Assembly: GCA_028823105.1 (NCBI GenBank)
Contig: JAPKCC010000021.1
Span: forward strand, 1 to 38,019
DNA: 38,019 nucleotides
DNA from: Phycisphaerales bacterium
GTDB taxonomy: Bacteria > Planctomycetota > Phycisphaerae > Phycisphaerales > SM1A02
Direction: 5' to 3'
The notes beneath the pieces are model-generated. The model was not told the DNA's origin, searched no databases, and saw only the letters and a list, made by a program, of their open reading frames with translations. Of this stretch, positions 8,380 through 16,735 are shown piece after piece. The first letter of the stretch is position 1; the number at the start of each line of letters is the position of its first letter. The translations under genes and the position numbers were made by a program.

Positions 8380-10011
8380 TTAGCGGATGAATCGCATCCG
8401 ACCGATATCCGGCACGACGGAATACCCCGTACCTTCGATGCGGTTCGGGGCGGGGAAGTAGACGCACCACGCCTTGCCAACCAGCAGATCTCGATGCACG
8501 ATGAACGGTGCGTCGTCACCCGTCGCATCAACGGCCAACGGGTGCGGCCGTCCCCAGTACCGGGAATCGCGGCTCGCGCCGGAGTTGTCACCGAGCATGA
8601 GGAATTGATCGGGTCCGAGCTTCGCCGGATCGAGCGGATCGGTGGCAAAGAGCATCCCATCGATGCGTTCGCCATTTGCCGCTGCCTGCTGCCGGGTATC
8701 CAGCCGTCCGGCCTTGTAGTAGAGGTCACGGTCGACCCGTACCCCACGAACCGTGAACGGAGAACCTTCGAAATTCCAGGCCATCCGAGGCCGCCGGATC
8801 TCGGCGCCCGCAGGATTTGCTCGATATCGCTCGAGATCGAAGGCGTCAAAGGCGTTCTCAAGGCGAGTCATCGGATCCCACTCGTACTCGAGGCTCACCA
8901 CGTCTTCGCCCCCCACGGCGATGACCATCGATTGATCGATGTGGGCGAATTCGACCTCGAGTAAGCCACCCGGACCGGGTTCGAAGGCTCCCGACACTTG
9001 ATCGATCGAACGACCGTCGGCGTCGAACATCTCGACCTTCGCCGTTGCCCCTTCGAGACTGAAGACGAATCGATGTCCTCGAGTCGTGAGTTCTAGGGAG
9101 GTCTTGAAACGCTCGCCATCGTTGGGAAGGATCGCTGCGGCGACCCGGAGGTCGGACACGGGATCCACATCGCGGAGGCTCAGTCGACGCTCGCCGCGAA
9201 GCGGTGGATATCGGTAGACGTTGTAGGCGTTGAAGTCGTCGATCGGGAGTTGATCTTCCGCCCAGTCGAGTCGAGTGGGCTTCTCAGAGGAGAACGACCA
9301 GTCTCGCGTGTCGGCGATCTTCCAATCCGACGCGGTGGACGGCGATGGCTTGAACGGCGGGCCGTCGAATCGCCGCTTGATCCGCGTCTCGACCGCGCCA
9401 GCATCAAGCGGGACGTAGTTCGAGTCGTAGACCGGCTGCCAGACCGCCTCCTGGATGTACCGGGGCCGACGGGCGATCCGAAAATCGGACGGACCACCGT
9501 CAGGGGGTGCGGTGAACACGTCTCCGTCAGCGAGAAGGACCTGCTCGCCACCTCGTCCGACGAGCCGCTTGATGTAATTCTGGCTCGGCCCGATCGGATC
9601 GACGGGGTTCTTGAAGACCACGACGTCCCAGCGATCCGGCTCAAAGAACTCGTAGAGGTACTTGAGGACCAGCACACGATCGCCCATCCGAATATTGCCG
9701 AGCAATTGATACCCGGGCATGAGCCCGATGGCTCGATCCTCGCTGATCATGGGATCGAAGATCGGGAGCGTATTTTGGGGATTCTCGCTCACCCCCCGGC
9801 GTAGATTCGTCGGATCGAAGGCATACTCGTATCCGGTGTCCGGCGTCTGAAATCGAACATGCTCGCCCATCAGCGTGGGGGCCATCGAACCGGTCGGGAT
9901 CACGAAACCCTCGATGACGAACCCCCGGAACGCGAGCGCAATCGCGAATGCCACCAGTAGCGACTGGATGGTCTCGGGAATGTCGGTCTCTCGTTTCGAA
10001 GCCTGGCTCAT
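8380..10011 (-). CDS. lepB: Signal peptidase I with large insertion
   Basis: A membrane serine protease that removes Sec/Tat signal peptides outside the cytoplasmic membrane. One N-terminal transmembrane helix (about 16-36) leads to the catalytic serine, Ser42 in PTGSMAPTL. The general-base lysine is Lys148 in NYIKRLVGRGGE. The conserved GDNSGASRDSRYWG box is at about 474-487. At 543 residues it is nearly twice the usual bacterial length. The excess is a block of roughly 290 residues between the lysine and the GDNS box, with a jelly-roll-like stretch (about 300-375, for example TSLELTTRGHRFVFSLEG). All catalytic residues are intact. The gene is divergent from gmk, with a candidate leaderless promoter 9 bases before its ATG. 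Confidence 0.93.
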   Translation of the reverse strand: MSQASKRETDIPETIQSLLVAFAIALAFRGFVIEGFVIPTGSMAPTLMGEHVRFQTPDTGYEYAFDPTNLRRGVSENPQNTLPIFDPMISEDRAIGLMPGYQLLGNIRMGDRVLVLKYLYEFFEPDRWDVVVFKNPVDPIGPSQNYIKRLVGRGGEQVLLADGDVFTAPPDGGPSDFRIARRPRYIQEAVWQPVYDSNYVPLDAGAVETRIKRRFDGPPFKPSPSTASDWKIADTRDWSFSSEKPTRLDWAEDQLPIDDFNAYNVYRYPPLRGERRLSLRDVDPVSDLRVAAAILPNDGERFKTSLELTTRGHRFVFSLEGATAKVEMFDADGRSIDQVSGAFEPGPGGLLEVEFAHIDQSMVIAVGGEDVVSLEYEWDPMTRLENAFDAFDLERYRANPAGAEIRRPRMAWNFEGSPFTVRGVRVDRDLYYKAGRLDTRQQAAANGERIDGMLFATDPLDPAKLGPDQFLMLGDNSGASRDSRYWGRPHPLAVDATGDDAPFIVHRDLLVGKAWCVYFPAPNRIEGTGYSVVPDIGRMRFIR

Positions 10012-10020
10012 CGGATCCGT

Positions 10021-10026
10021 ACTGTA
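10021..10026 (-). promoter_or_regulatory. Candidate -10 element of lepB (leaderless)
   Basis: TACAGT on the minus strand, 9 bases before the lepB ATG, with no Shine-Dalgarno sequence between. No convincing -35 was found. Confidence 0.35.
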
Positions 10027-10126
10027 CCCGCCTGATCCACCGATCGGCCGGGGTCAAGCTCCGGGAAATCGAGCCCAGGGTTGCGGATGACCCGTCGAAA
10101 CTCCCAACGAACCCCTGACACCTCGG

Positions 10127-10132
10127 TAAAAT
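10127..10132 (+). promoter_or_regulatory. Candidate -10 element of gmk (leaderless)
   Basis: TAAAAT lies 6 bases before the gmk ATG, which would put the transcription start at or next to the start codon. There is no ribosome-binding site and no clear -35. Confidence 0.4.
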
Positions 10133-10138
10133 CCCGTG

Positions 10139-10882
10139 ATGGTCCCGCTGCCCATGCCACCCGACTCGAGTGATCCACCCACCTCGCCGCTTCCGCCCGA
10201 AGAATCGGGGGGACCGCCTGCGACGTCATCGTCGGAGCCACCGAATTCCTTCATGCCCGATCCGGGAGAATCGCCGGAAACGCCCGCAAGTTCTCGCGGA
10301 CTCCTTCTGGTGGTGAGCGGGCCCTCGGGCGTCGGGAAGACGACCATCGTCCATCGAATCATCGACCGATTCAACGGCATCTTCAGCGTCTCTGCGACGA
10401 CCCGAGAATGCTCGAGCCACGAGACCGACGGCGTCGATTACTTCTTTCTCGACGACCCATCGTTCCAACGCTGGGTCGACGAAGGGCGTTTTCTCGAATT
10501 CGCACAAGTGTTCGGACGGTCCTCCTACGGGACACCGAGAGGTCCGGTCGAAGATCGGCTCCGAGAAGGCCGGCTGGTGGTGCTCGACATCGACGTCCAG
10601 GGCGCGATTCAGGTGCGGGCCAGCGAACCCGATGCCTTTGGCGTGTTCATCCTCCCCCCTGATGAGGACGAACTCCTACGACGCCTGCGAGCCAGAGGCC
10701 GCGAGGATGAGGCGACGATCGAACGACGATTTGCTGAAGCGAGGCACGAGATGGCGACCGCTCGCACCTGCGGTGCCTACGACGCTTTCGTCATCAACGA
10801 TGACTTGGAACGGGTCGTCGAAGAGACCGTCGGGTTGCTCGATTCCCGGCTCAAGGGTGGACCCTCCGACTCGGGACGCTGA
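10139..10882 (+). CDS. gmk: Guanylate kinase with proline/serine-rich N-terminal extension
   Basis: A 247-residue enzyme that phosphorylates GMP to GDP with ATP in the cytoplasm. The P-loop GPSGVGKT is at 61-68. The GMP-binding region follows with SATTRECSSHETDGVDYFFLD, then the YGTPRGPVE segment and DIDVQGAIQVR. The domain is complete to the end. The first 52 residues are a Pro/Ser/Glu-rich extension not found in the roughly 205-residue family standard. A later start at Met39 (MPDPGESPETP) would remove most of it. I keep the ATG at 10139, rather than the GTG one codon earlier, because a -10-like TAAAAT sits 6 bases upstream. It converges on tmk with 10 bases between stop codons; the nucleotide-kinase pairing may be coincidental. 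Confidence 0.92.
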   Translation: MVPLPMPPDSSDPPTSPLPPEESGGPPATSSSEPPNSFMPDPGESPETPASSRGLLLVVSGPSGVGKTTIVHRIIDRFNGIFSVSATTRECSSHETDGVDYFFLDDPSFQRWVDEGRFLEFAQVFGRSSYGTPRGPVEDRLREGRLVVLDIDVQGAIQVRASEPDAFGVFILPPDEDELLRRLRARGREDEATIERRFAEARHEMATARTCGAYDAFVINDDLERVVEETVGLLDSRLKGGPSDSGR

Positions 10883-10892
10883 ATCCACCTGC

Positions 10893-11540
10893 TCAGCCCT
10901 CCGGCACGCTCAGGTGGGATTCAAGCCCCGCAACCAAGGCCCGAAAGACCGAGTCTGGATCGGCGGTAGCGTCGACCACGAGATGCCGATCGGGCGCTCG
11001 CTCCGCCTGTGCGAGATATCCCTGCCTCACTCGCCGGTGAAATTCCGACCCCTTCAACTCCATGCGGTCGAGTTCCGCGGGAAGCCGTCCCGCCGCAGTG
11101 GCTTCGTCCACATCGAAGATCACGACCAGATCAGGTTCGCATCCCCGGGTGGCGACTCGACCCACGGCCATGATCTCCTCGGGATCAAGCCCCCCGGCGG
11201 TCCCTTGATAGGCCAGGGTCGACGAGATAAACCGATCCGCAAGCACAAATCGACCGTCCGCGAGCGCGGGGCGGATCCGCTCATCCATCAACTGCGATCG
11301 ACTGGCCATGTAGAGCAACATTTCGCATCGAAGATCCATCTCTTCGTATCGCGGGTCGAGCAGCACCCCTCGGATCGCCTCGCCGATCGGCGTCCCGCCC
11401 GGCTCCCGGACTTCAACCGGAATCACACCATGATCGCCGCAGAAGCTCGTGAACTTCGCCAATTGCGTCGACTTTCCGGATCCATCAGGACCATCGAAGA
11501 CGATGAATCGGCCGGCGAGAAGTTGGGTCCAGTCTTGCAT
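10893..11540 (-). CDS. tmk: Thymidylate kinase
   Basis: A 215-residue cytoplasmic enzyme converting dTMP to dTDP. The P-loop FDGPDGSGKST spans residues 15-25. The conserved REPGGTPIGEAIR motif (dTMP-binding region), ADRFISSTLAYQGTAGG (the DR(F/Y)-type motif) and the VIFDVDEATAAGR segment follow. Length and motif order are normal for the family. The ATG at 11540 begins the homologous region; the reading frame continues 199 codons upstream into an antisense shadow of the next gene and is not believed. A TATTTA hexamer 6 bases before the ATG on the minus strand suggests a leaderless transcript. Confidence 0.93.
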   Translation of the reverse strand: MQDWTQLLAGRFIVFDGPDGSGKSTQLAKFTSFCGDHGVIPVEVREPGGTPIGEAIRGVLLDPRYEEMDLRCEMLLYMASRSQLMDERIRPALADGRFVLADRFISSTLAYQGTAGGLDPEEIMAVGRVATRGCEPDLVVIFDVDEATAAGRLPAELDRMELKGSEFHRRVRQGYLAQAERAPDRHLVVDATADPDSVFRALVAGLESHLSVPEG

Positions 11541-11546
11541 CGGGGC

Positions 11547-11552
11547 TAAATA
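11547..11552 (-). promoter_or_regulatory. Candidate -10 element of tmk (leaderless)
   Basis: TATTTA on the minus strand, 6 bases before the tmk ATG. No Shine-Dalgarno sequence is present. Confidence 0.35.
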
Positions 11553-11638
11553 TGACGGCCCACGCCATGATCGGCAACCCGGATAGCGCCAGAAGTTGTG
11601 GATTGACCATCGAACGGGCGACCAGCCGTCCCGACGAC

Positions 11639-11644
11639 TACCAT
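11639..11644 (+). promoter_or_regulatory. Candidate -10 element of the zinc-ribbon/NeuD pair (leaderless)
   Basis: TACCAT lies 7 bases before the ATG at 11652, with no ribosome-binding site between. Confidence 0.33.
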
Positions 11645-11651
11645 CGGCCCG

Positions 11652-12158
11652 ATGCACGTGGATGTCCGGACTCAGGACGGGACCCGCCTCGGTCGCGTCG
11701 AGATCGATCAGGCGACGCGACCGATACGCGTCCGCCCCAGCGATGCCGACCGGGACATCTTTTTGGAGTGGGACAATGCCACGGACGACGCCGGCCACCT
11801 TCGGGCCTGTATCACCTGCGGCGACCACCATCTCTACCGGTCGCGATCCCTTCCGCAAGTGACCCCCTTCGTCGCCTTGATCGCGCTCGCGGGTGCGACC
11901 GTGAGCCTGTTGGGCTTCGCGACGAGCCCCTGGATCCTCAGCCTGCTGGTGGTCGTGCTGGTCATCGACATCGGCGTCCTCGTCTTTGCCCGGACCCGCC
12001 TGGTCTGCTATCGGTGCGGTTCCATGTACGGAAACCTGCCGATCGCCCGATATCACCGAAGCTGGGATCCGTCCGTCGCCGAACGAATCTCCAACGACAC
12101 GCACACCCCGGCGATCTCCAAGCGCCTCGACCGTCATGATCGGGAAGGCTCCTCATGA
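11652..12158 (+). CDS. Small membrane protein with paired CxxC motifs, unknown function
   Basis: A 168-residue protein I do not recognise by name. A soluble N-terminal part contains CITC (Cys53, Cys56). Two adjacent transmembrane helices follow (about 71-90 and 94-113). A second pair, CYRC (Cys119, Cys122), comes just after the second helix. The four cysteines flanking a hairpin of membrane helices could form one zinc or metal site on the cytoplasmic face. The C-terminus is polar (RYHRSWDPSVAERISNDT). Its stop overlaps the start of the NeuD-like gene (ATGA), so the two are translationally coupled and probably function together or share regulation. Confidence 0.75.
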   Translation: MHVDVRTQDGTRLGRVEIDQATRPIRVRPSDADRDIFLEWDNATDDAGHLRACITCGDHHLYRSRSLPQVTPFVALIALAGATVSLLGFATSPWILSLLVVVLVIDIGVLVFARTRLVCYRCGSMYGNLPIARYHRSWDPSVAERISNDTHTPAISKRLDRHDREGSS

Positions 12159-12793
12159 ACGAACATGGTGAACTCGTGCTCTTCGGTGCCGGCGGTCACG
12201 CCGCCGTGGTGGCGGATGCCGCAGTCGCGATGGGCTTCGTACTGGTTGGCGTCGTGGACGCGATGCGTCCCGTCGCCGATGGGCGACCTCCCTTCGGAGG
12301 CGTGCCCTGGCTTGGTTCGCCCGAGGATCCGGATCCCTCCCTGGACGAACTACTCGGCCGTGGCGCCAGGATCCATGCGGCGATCGGCAATGCGGGGCTC
12401 CGTCGTCGATGGCTCGGCAACCATACCGGCCATGTCGCCAGCATTATTCACCCGACGGCAACCGTCTCGCCATCTGCGACGATCGGCAAGGGTGTCTTCA
12501 TCGGTCCCCGCGCCGTCGTGAACGCCCGGGCGGTGATCGGCGCGGGCACAATCGTGAACACCAGTGCCGTGCTCGAACACGACGCTCGTACCGGCGAGTA
12601 CTGCCACCTCGCGCCGGGCGCCATCGTGCTGGGAAATGCCGGGGTGGGCGATCAGGTTCTGGTGGGATCGAACGCCACCATCCTCCCCGCCATCACGATC
12701 GGGCATCGCTCGACGATCGGCGCGGGGAGCGTGGTCACCAACGACCTTCCAGACGATGTTCGCGCCTTCGGAAATCCCGCCCGGAACCACTGA
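12155..12793 (+). CDS. NeuD-like sugar O-acyltransferase (left-handed beta-helix)
   Basis: A 212-residue acyltransferase of the sialic-acid O-acetyltransferase NeuD family (relatives include PglD and PerB). An N-terminal Rossmann-like domain opens with LVLFGAGGHAAVVADAA (about residues 7-23). Hexapeptide repeats follow from about residue 100, forming a left-handed beta-helix (HPTATVSPSATIGKGVFIGP, AVIGAGTIVNTSAVLEHDARTGEYCHLAPGAIVLG). The ending FGNPARN is typical. Such enzymes transfer an acetyl or related group from CoA to an amino sugar during surface-glycan synthesis; the sugar cannot be read here. It overlaps the upstream membrane protein by four bases. No other glycan genes are close, which is unusual for this family. 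Confidence 0.88.
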   Translation: MNEHGELVLFGAGGHAAVVADAAVAMGFVLVGVVDAMRPVADGRPPFGGVPWLGSPEDPDPSLDELLGRGARIHAAIGNAGLRRRWLGNHTGHVASIIHPTATVSPSATIGKGVFIGPRAVVNARAVIGAGTIVNTSAVLEHDARTGEYCHLAPGAIVLGNAGVGDQVLVGSNATILPAITIGHRSTIGAGSVVTNDLPDDVRAFGNPARNH

Positions 12794-12826
12794 ATCACGG
12801 CGACCCGAGCCGAGTTCTGCCGATCA

Positions 12827-13795
12827 TCAAAACGGCATTGACCAGGCGACCAGCCTCGCGGCGGGAACGACGATCAAGAGCAGGAGCCCCCACGCTGCAA
12901 GATGGATGAGCGCGATCCGATCGCGGAGTTTCAGGATCAGCATGCTTCCGCCCACCACGACCCCCACACCGACGAGCAGGTGAGTCATCGTCTGAATCAG
13001 ACCAGAATCGATCGGGATCAACCTCGCCAACGCCGCCACCGCGACAACCGCGGCGACTCGTGAAAGCACGCCGATCACCGATCCAAAAGGCCGGTTCTCA
13101 AGCCAGGCGGCGAGTCGAAGCGCGATCATGCCACAGCCGATCACCACCGCCGACGCAACGAGAAATTGGATGACCGCCAGCAGCCGCACCTTGATCAACG
13201 GCGCGTCCAGCGTGAATTTGCCGTCGCTGTTGCGGAAATGACCATCTTCACTCGGGAAGAGCGACGACCAACCGGCGATCAACGCGAACATCATCACCAG
13301 CGCCGCTGCCGCGGTGATGATCGACCAGAGCCGGTGGTTCGATCGAGGCATGATCGCCCCTTCGACCTCTTCGGACGCTCCTTCCTCGGAATCGACGATG
13401 GCGAACCGCCCACCGCCGTGCTTCGACTTCTCCTTCGTCTTCGTCTTGCCAAGGCGCGTATTCGAGACGAGGTCGTATCCACACGCCAGACAGACGACCT
13501 GATCCGAGCCTGGCATGGGTTCCCCGCACACCGGACAGGCCAGCGGGGTCGGCACCGGATCATCTGCGGCCACGATCCCGATTTCTTCGGTCTCATCTCT
13601 CTCATCGGTCTCATCAATCTCATGGGTCGAGCCGGTCGAGTCGTCCGACGTCTCTGACCGATCGTTCGGGATTTCCGCCGACTTCGGTGTCTCGGGCGCA
13701 TTCTCCGAAGGCACGGGATCCAATTCGTAGGATCCCTCCTCGGAATTTGGCTGCTTCGTCGGCTCGGCGTGTTCGTCGGGATTCTGTGGGGTCAT
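12827..13795 (-). CDS. Zinc-ribbon membrane protein, unknown function
   Basis: A 322-residue protein. The first 80 residues are acidic and low-complexity (Pro/Glu/Asp/Ser/Thr, including an encoded 9-bp repeat giving DET/DER units at about 60-70). A zinc ribbon follows: CPVC at 87-90 and CLAC at 102-105, ending GYDLVSNTRLGK, a pattern common in planctomycete membrane proteins. Four or five transmembrane helices occupy roughly 155-180, 205-230, 240-260, 265-290 and 295-315. I choose the ATG at 13795 because an AGGA sits 8 bases upstream; ATGs at 13804 and 13831 are in frame and cannot be excluded. The gene is tail-to-tail with the NeuD-like gene. Its function is not known. Confidence 0.75.
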   Translation of the reverse strand: MTPQNPDEHAEPTKQPNSEEGSYELDPVPSENAPETPKSAEIPNDRSETSDDSTGSTHEIDETDERDETEEIGIVAADDPVPTPLACPVCGEPMPGSDQVVCLACGYDLVSNTRLGKTKTKEKSKHGGGRFAIVDSEEGASEEVEGAIMPRSNHRLWSIITAAAALVMMFALIAGWSSLFPSEDGHFRNSDGKFTLDAPLIKVRLLAVIQFLVASAVVIGCGMIALRLAAWLENRPFGSVIGVLSRVAAVVAVAALARLIPIDSGLIQTMTHLLVGVGVVVGGSMLILKLRDRIALIHLAAWGLLLLIVVPAARLVAWSMPF

Positions 13796-13909
13796 GTACG
13801 ACATCCTGACAGGAACCCCTGCATTCGTCATCTCCGACGCCCGGTATCCGACCGAATCCCGCCCCCCCCCGTGCAATGCGAGATGGCTGTTTTGTTATCT
13901 TCCCCCCAA

Positions 13910-14752
13910 ATGAAAAATGAGAATTCTCTGTTCCAGATGCCATTCTGCACGGCCTTGGCGTTTCTGATCACTGGCCACGCCGCCGCCGCAGTTCCGTCGA
14001 TCTCGTCACTGATCTTCGATGCTCCGAACGTCGTGGGCATCTTCGCCGACGACGACCAGGCCACTCCTCTGGAGGCCGAAGCGACGACGGTGCCGAAGTC
14101 TCCGTGGTCCAGCACGATCGGCGCGGGTCTGAGTTACAGCCAGACTGACAACGTCAACGTCGGCGCCAACTTCAACGGCAGCTTCGCGCGAAATGATGAG
14201 AACTCGAAATGGGAAACCAGCCTCAAGTACATCTACAACTTCGATGACAACGAGGTTAAGGACAACTTCGGCGTGATTCAGACTAGTTTCGAGCGGCTTC
14301 TCGACGATCACCCGAAGTGGCTCTGGTTCACTCAGGCGAGTTTTCAGTACAACGAAACCGAAGCGTACAAGACGAGAACCAAGGCTTTCGGAGGCCTGGG
14401 TTTTCTGGTGTCTCGATCCGACGATCTAAAACTGCTCATCAAGGGTGGTCTCGGTGCCTCCAAGGACCGGAACGGCGACAGCGGCATCATCCCGAGATCA
14501 CTCGTCGGCTACTCCGTCGACTGGGCGATCAACGATCTCGTGAGGCTGACCTCGGAGGGCTCGATCGAGAACGACATCGGCGCGTATTCTGAGTATCTGA
14601 CGGTCCTCGAATTGAAGTTGACGGTCAAGGTGAGCAAGATAAATAACCTCGGCCTCTACCTCACCCTTCGTGACGAGTACGACAGCAACCCGGCCCTCGG
14701 CGACAGTTGGAACCAGGTCTGGTTGACCATGGGCCTCAGTTATTCGTTTTAA
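13910..14752 (+). CDS. DUF481 family outer-membrane protein, first of a tandem pair
   Basis: A 280-residue protein. The signal peptide lies within residues 1-28 (PFCTALAFLITGHAAAA). The mature region matches the DUF481/YdiY salt-induced outer-membrane family: alternating strands with aromatic residues, the WETSLKYIYNFDD and FTQASFQYNETEAY segments, and a terminal aromatic strand (VWLTMGLSYSF) as in beta-barrel proteins. The start at 13910 is provisional: no ribosome site is visible, and an ATG at 13937 would also leave a signal peptide. The next gene is a clear paralogue that shares the KYIYN, SYQYNETE-like, LRDEYDS and final phenylalanine segments. The gene faces away from the zinc-ribbon gene. 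No ligand or transported compound can be inferred. Confidence 0.82.
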   Translation: MKNENSLFQMPFCTALAFLITGHAAAAVPSISSLIFDAPNVVGIFADDDQATPLEAEATTVPKSPWSSTIGAGLSYSQTDNVNVGANFNGSFARNDENSKWETSLKYIYNFDDNEVKDNFGVIQTSFERLLDDHPKWLWFTQASFQYNETEAYKTRTKAFGGLGFLVSRSDDLKLLIKGGLGASKDRNGDSGIIPRSLVGYSVDWAINDLVRLTSEGSIENDIGAYSEYLTVLELKLTVKVSKINNLGLYLTLRDEYDSNPALGDSWNQVWLTMGLSYSF

Positions 14753-14861
14753 ATTCCAGCCAAAGAATCCGTTGTGGATATTCCGTCGACCCGGCTTCGA
14801 ATCTCCGAGACTCGCGAGAATCGGACCCTTTGCTCTTTCACTTCCTTCCGGATGACACACC

Positions 14862-15683
14862 ATGGATCCTGTCACACTGCTGACCGCCGCCGCGATTCTC
14901 GCGGTCCCCGCCCCCATTGCCCCAACCGACCTTCTTCCCCCGAGCACCGTCGTCCCGACCACGACCGCGCTGATGCTCGGCCTCGCGCAGGATGCCAACG
15001 CCGCGGATCCTGCCGTCGAGGAGAAAAGTCCTTGGACCGGAACCGTCGGCATGGGCCTGACCGCAAGCCGAACCAACACGAACACCCTCGGCTTCAACTT
15101 CAACGCCAGTGCGTCGCGGGCTGATGACATGTCCAACTGGGATTCGAGCCTCAAGTACATCTACAACAAGGATGACGGCTCGATCAAGGACAACTTCTTC
15201 ATCGTGCAGACTGAATACGACCGGCTCTTCGAAAAGGGAAGCGACTGGAACTGGTTCGCCCAGGGCAGTTACCAGTACAACGAAACCGAGACCTATCGGC
15301 AGAGGCTGAAGGCCTTCGCCGGCCCCGGTTACTTCATCTCCCGCACGGAAGACCTCACGTGGAATCTGAAGGCTGGTGCCGGTGCCACTTGGGACGATCA
15401 AGGTTCGGAGAACGGCTGGACAGCTCGATCAGTCGTCGGCACAAATTGGAAGTGGCAGATTCGAAAGGGAATCAACTTCCAGGGATCCGCCGAGATCCAG
15501 AACAGTGTCCAAGACTTCGACAGCTATCTCGCAGTTCTGGAACTCCGAGTGAACGTGGCATTGGAGATGATGGAGAACCTGAACCTCTACTTCTCACTTC
15601 GGGACGAGTACGACAGCACTCCCGGATCCGGTGGGACGTGGAACTCGATGTGGATCACCATGGGCTTCTCGTACGGCTTCTGA
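14862..15683 (+). CDS. DUF481 family outer-membrane protein, second of a tandem pair
   Basis: A 273-residue paralogue of the gene upstream, separated by 109 bases. The N-terminal hydrophobic region (about 1-22) is followed by a linker with a possible cleavage site near AQDANAADP. It shares with its neighbour SPW.GT.G.GL..S, WDSSLKYIYNKDDG, FAQGSYQYNETETY, LELRVNV, YFSLRDEYDS and the aromatic end WITMGFSYGF. An outer-membrane beta-barrel is the expected fold. The start at 14862 has only a weak CGGATG upstream, so expression may be coupled to the first gene. A perfect hairpin terminator 26 bases after the stop ends the pair. Confidence 0.83.
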   Translation: MDPVTLLTAAAILAVPAPIAPTDLLPPSTVVPTTTALMLGLAQDANAADPAVEEKSPWTGTVGMGLTASRTNTNTLGFNFNASASRADDMSNWDSSLKYIYNKDDGSIKDNFFIVQTEYDRLFEKGSDWNWFAQGSYQYNETETYRQRLKAFAGPGYFISRTEDLTWNLKAGAGATWDDQGSENGWTARSVVGTNWKWQIRKGINFQGSAEIQNSVQDFDSYLAVLELRVNVALEMMENLNLYFSLRDEYDSTPGSGGTWNSMWITMGFSYGF

Positions 15684-15709
15684 AGCCGCGAGCGCACTCA
15701 GGAAGAACA

Positions 15710-15756
15710 AAGAACCGGAAGTGGCCGATGGCCACTTCCGGTTCTTCTTGATTTCC
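15710..15756. terminator. Bidirectional hairpin terminator between the DUF481 pair and the YggS-type gene
   Basis: Perfect 17-bp stem (15710-15726 with 15730-15746) and 3-base loop. On the plus strand it is followed by CTTGATTT, and on the minus strand by a T-rich tail. It serves the converging genes on both sides. Confidence 0.85.
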
Positions 15757-15818
15757 GTTGCTTCGTCGCGGACATCGCCGGGAGATCCGGGCGTCACCGC
15801 ACGAGTTAGATTTTTTCT

Positions 15819-16625
15819 TTAATCGAGATCCGGCTCGTCTTCGCCGCTCTCCACCACGGGATCGCCGACGATCGCTTCGCCGATTCGCACCAGGTTGGCG
15901 CCGCATTCGATGGCGGTCTCAAAGTCGTTACTCATCCCCATGGAGAGGATGTCGATCCGATCGGACTCTCGAATGAACTTGCGAACGTCCTCGAAGACTT
16001 CGTGGCATCGTTCGAAGGTGTTCCGAACCAACGCCTCATCCTCGGTATCGGGCGCCATGCACATGAGGCCGCGGACCCGGACGTTCAACATCGAACCCAT
16101 CTGATCCACCAGATGCCGAACCGCCGGGGCGGCGATGCCGCTCTTCTGAAGCTCGCCGAAATTCACTTCGATGAGCACCTCGGTGACTCGATCCCGCTTC
16201 GACGACTGGATCTGAATCTCCTCGGCAAGTCGCAGGCTGTCGACGGAGTGGATCAATCGGCAGGTCTCGGTCGCCTTCCGAACCTTGTTCCGCTGCAATG
16301 CGCCGACCATGTGCCAGAGCGGACTCTCGGGCGCTGACCGACCACTGGATCCCGGATGTTCGACGATCCGTTCCCGGTATTCATCGATCTGGGCGGCGCG
16401 GGCGGCCAGTTGCTGGACCCGGTTCTCGCCGAAATGCCGGTGCCCGAGGTCGAACAACTCCCGGACCAGGTCCATCGAGGCCTTCTTGGTGACCGCGACC
16501 ACGATGATGTCCTCCGGGCGACGACCGGATCTCCGGGCCGCCTCTCCGACCCGTCGGAGGACGTCTTCGTAACGATCCTTGAGCATCGGGGAGTTCTCAA
16601 TTCGGGGGGCGGCGTCTGCGGGCAT
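15819..16625 (-). CDS. YggS/PLPBP-family pyridoxal-phosphate homeostasis protein
   Basis: A 268-residue single-domain alanine-racemase-like TIM barrel that binds PLP and maintains vitamin B6 and amino-acid balance, with no known catalytic reaction. The PLP lysine is in VVAVTKK (Lys47). FGENRVQQ, the family's HMVGALQRNK (usually H.IG.LQ.NK), SVDSL, EVNFGELQKSG, MCMAP and SMGMSNDFETAIECGANLVRIG follow in the normal order. The ATG at 16625 is chosen because a TACCCT hexamer lies 6 bases upstream on the minus strand; a later ATG at 16586 begins the strict homology and is possible. The C-terminus is acidic. It is divergent from gpmI. Confidence 0.9.
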   Translation of the reverse strand: MPADAAPRIENSPMLKDRYEDVLRRVGEAARRSGRRPEDIIVVAVTKKASMDLVRELFDLGHRHFGENRVQQLAARAAQIDEYRERIVEHPGSSGRSAPESPLWHMVGALQRNKVRKATETCRLIHSVDSLRLAEEIQIQSSKRDRVTEVLIEVNFGELQKSGIAAPAVRHLVDQMGSMLNVRVRGLMCMAPDTEDEALVRNTFERCHEVFEDVRKFIRESDRIDILSMGMSNDFETAIECGANLVRIGEAIVGDPVVESGEDEPDLD

Positions 16626-16631
16626 GGTTGA

Positions 16632-16637
16632 AGGGTA
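16632..16637 (-). promoter_or_regulatory. Candidate -10 element of the YggS-type gene (leaderless)
   Basis: TACCCT on the minus strand, 6 bases before the ATG at 16625. No ribosome site is present. Confidence 0.3.
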
Positions 16638-16723
16638 GCCATCGCAACGGTCCCACCGCAACTACGATCAAGGGAACCGGTGGCTTCTGAGGGTTCATCC
16701 GGGCGGAATCGCCCGGTCGAAGA

Positions 16724-16729
16724 TAGTCT
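16724..16729 (+). promoter_or_regulatory. Candidate -10 element of gpmI (leaderless)
   Basis: TAGTCT lies 6 bases before the gpmI ATG, with no Shine-Dalgarno sequence between. Confidence 0.33.
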
Positions 16730-16735
16730 CCAAGC

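Noticed and set aside
13570-13625. 9-bp TCTCATCGG-type repeat considered as an intergenic array
   Set aside because: It lies inside the zinc-ribbon gene and encodes its acidic DET/DER segment, so it is a coding repeat.
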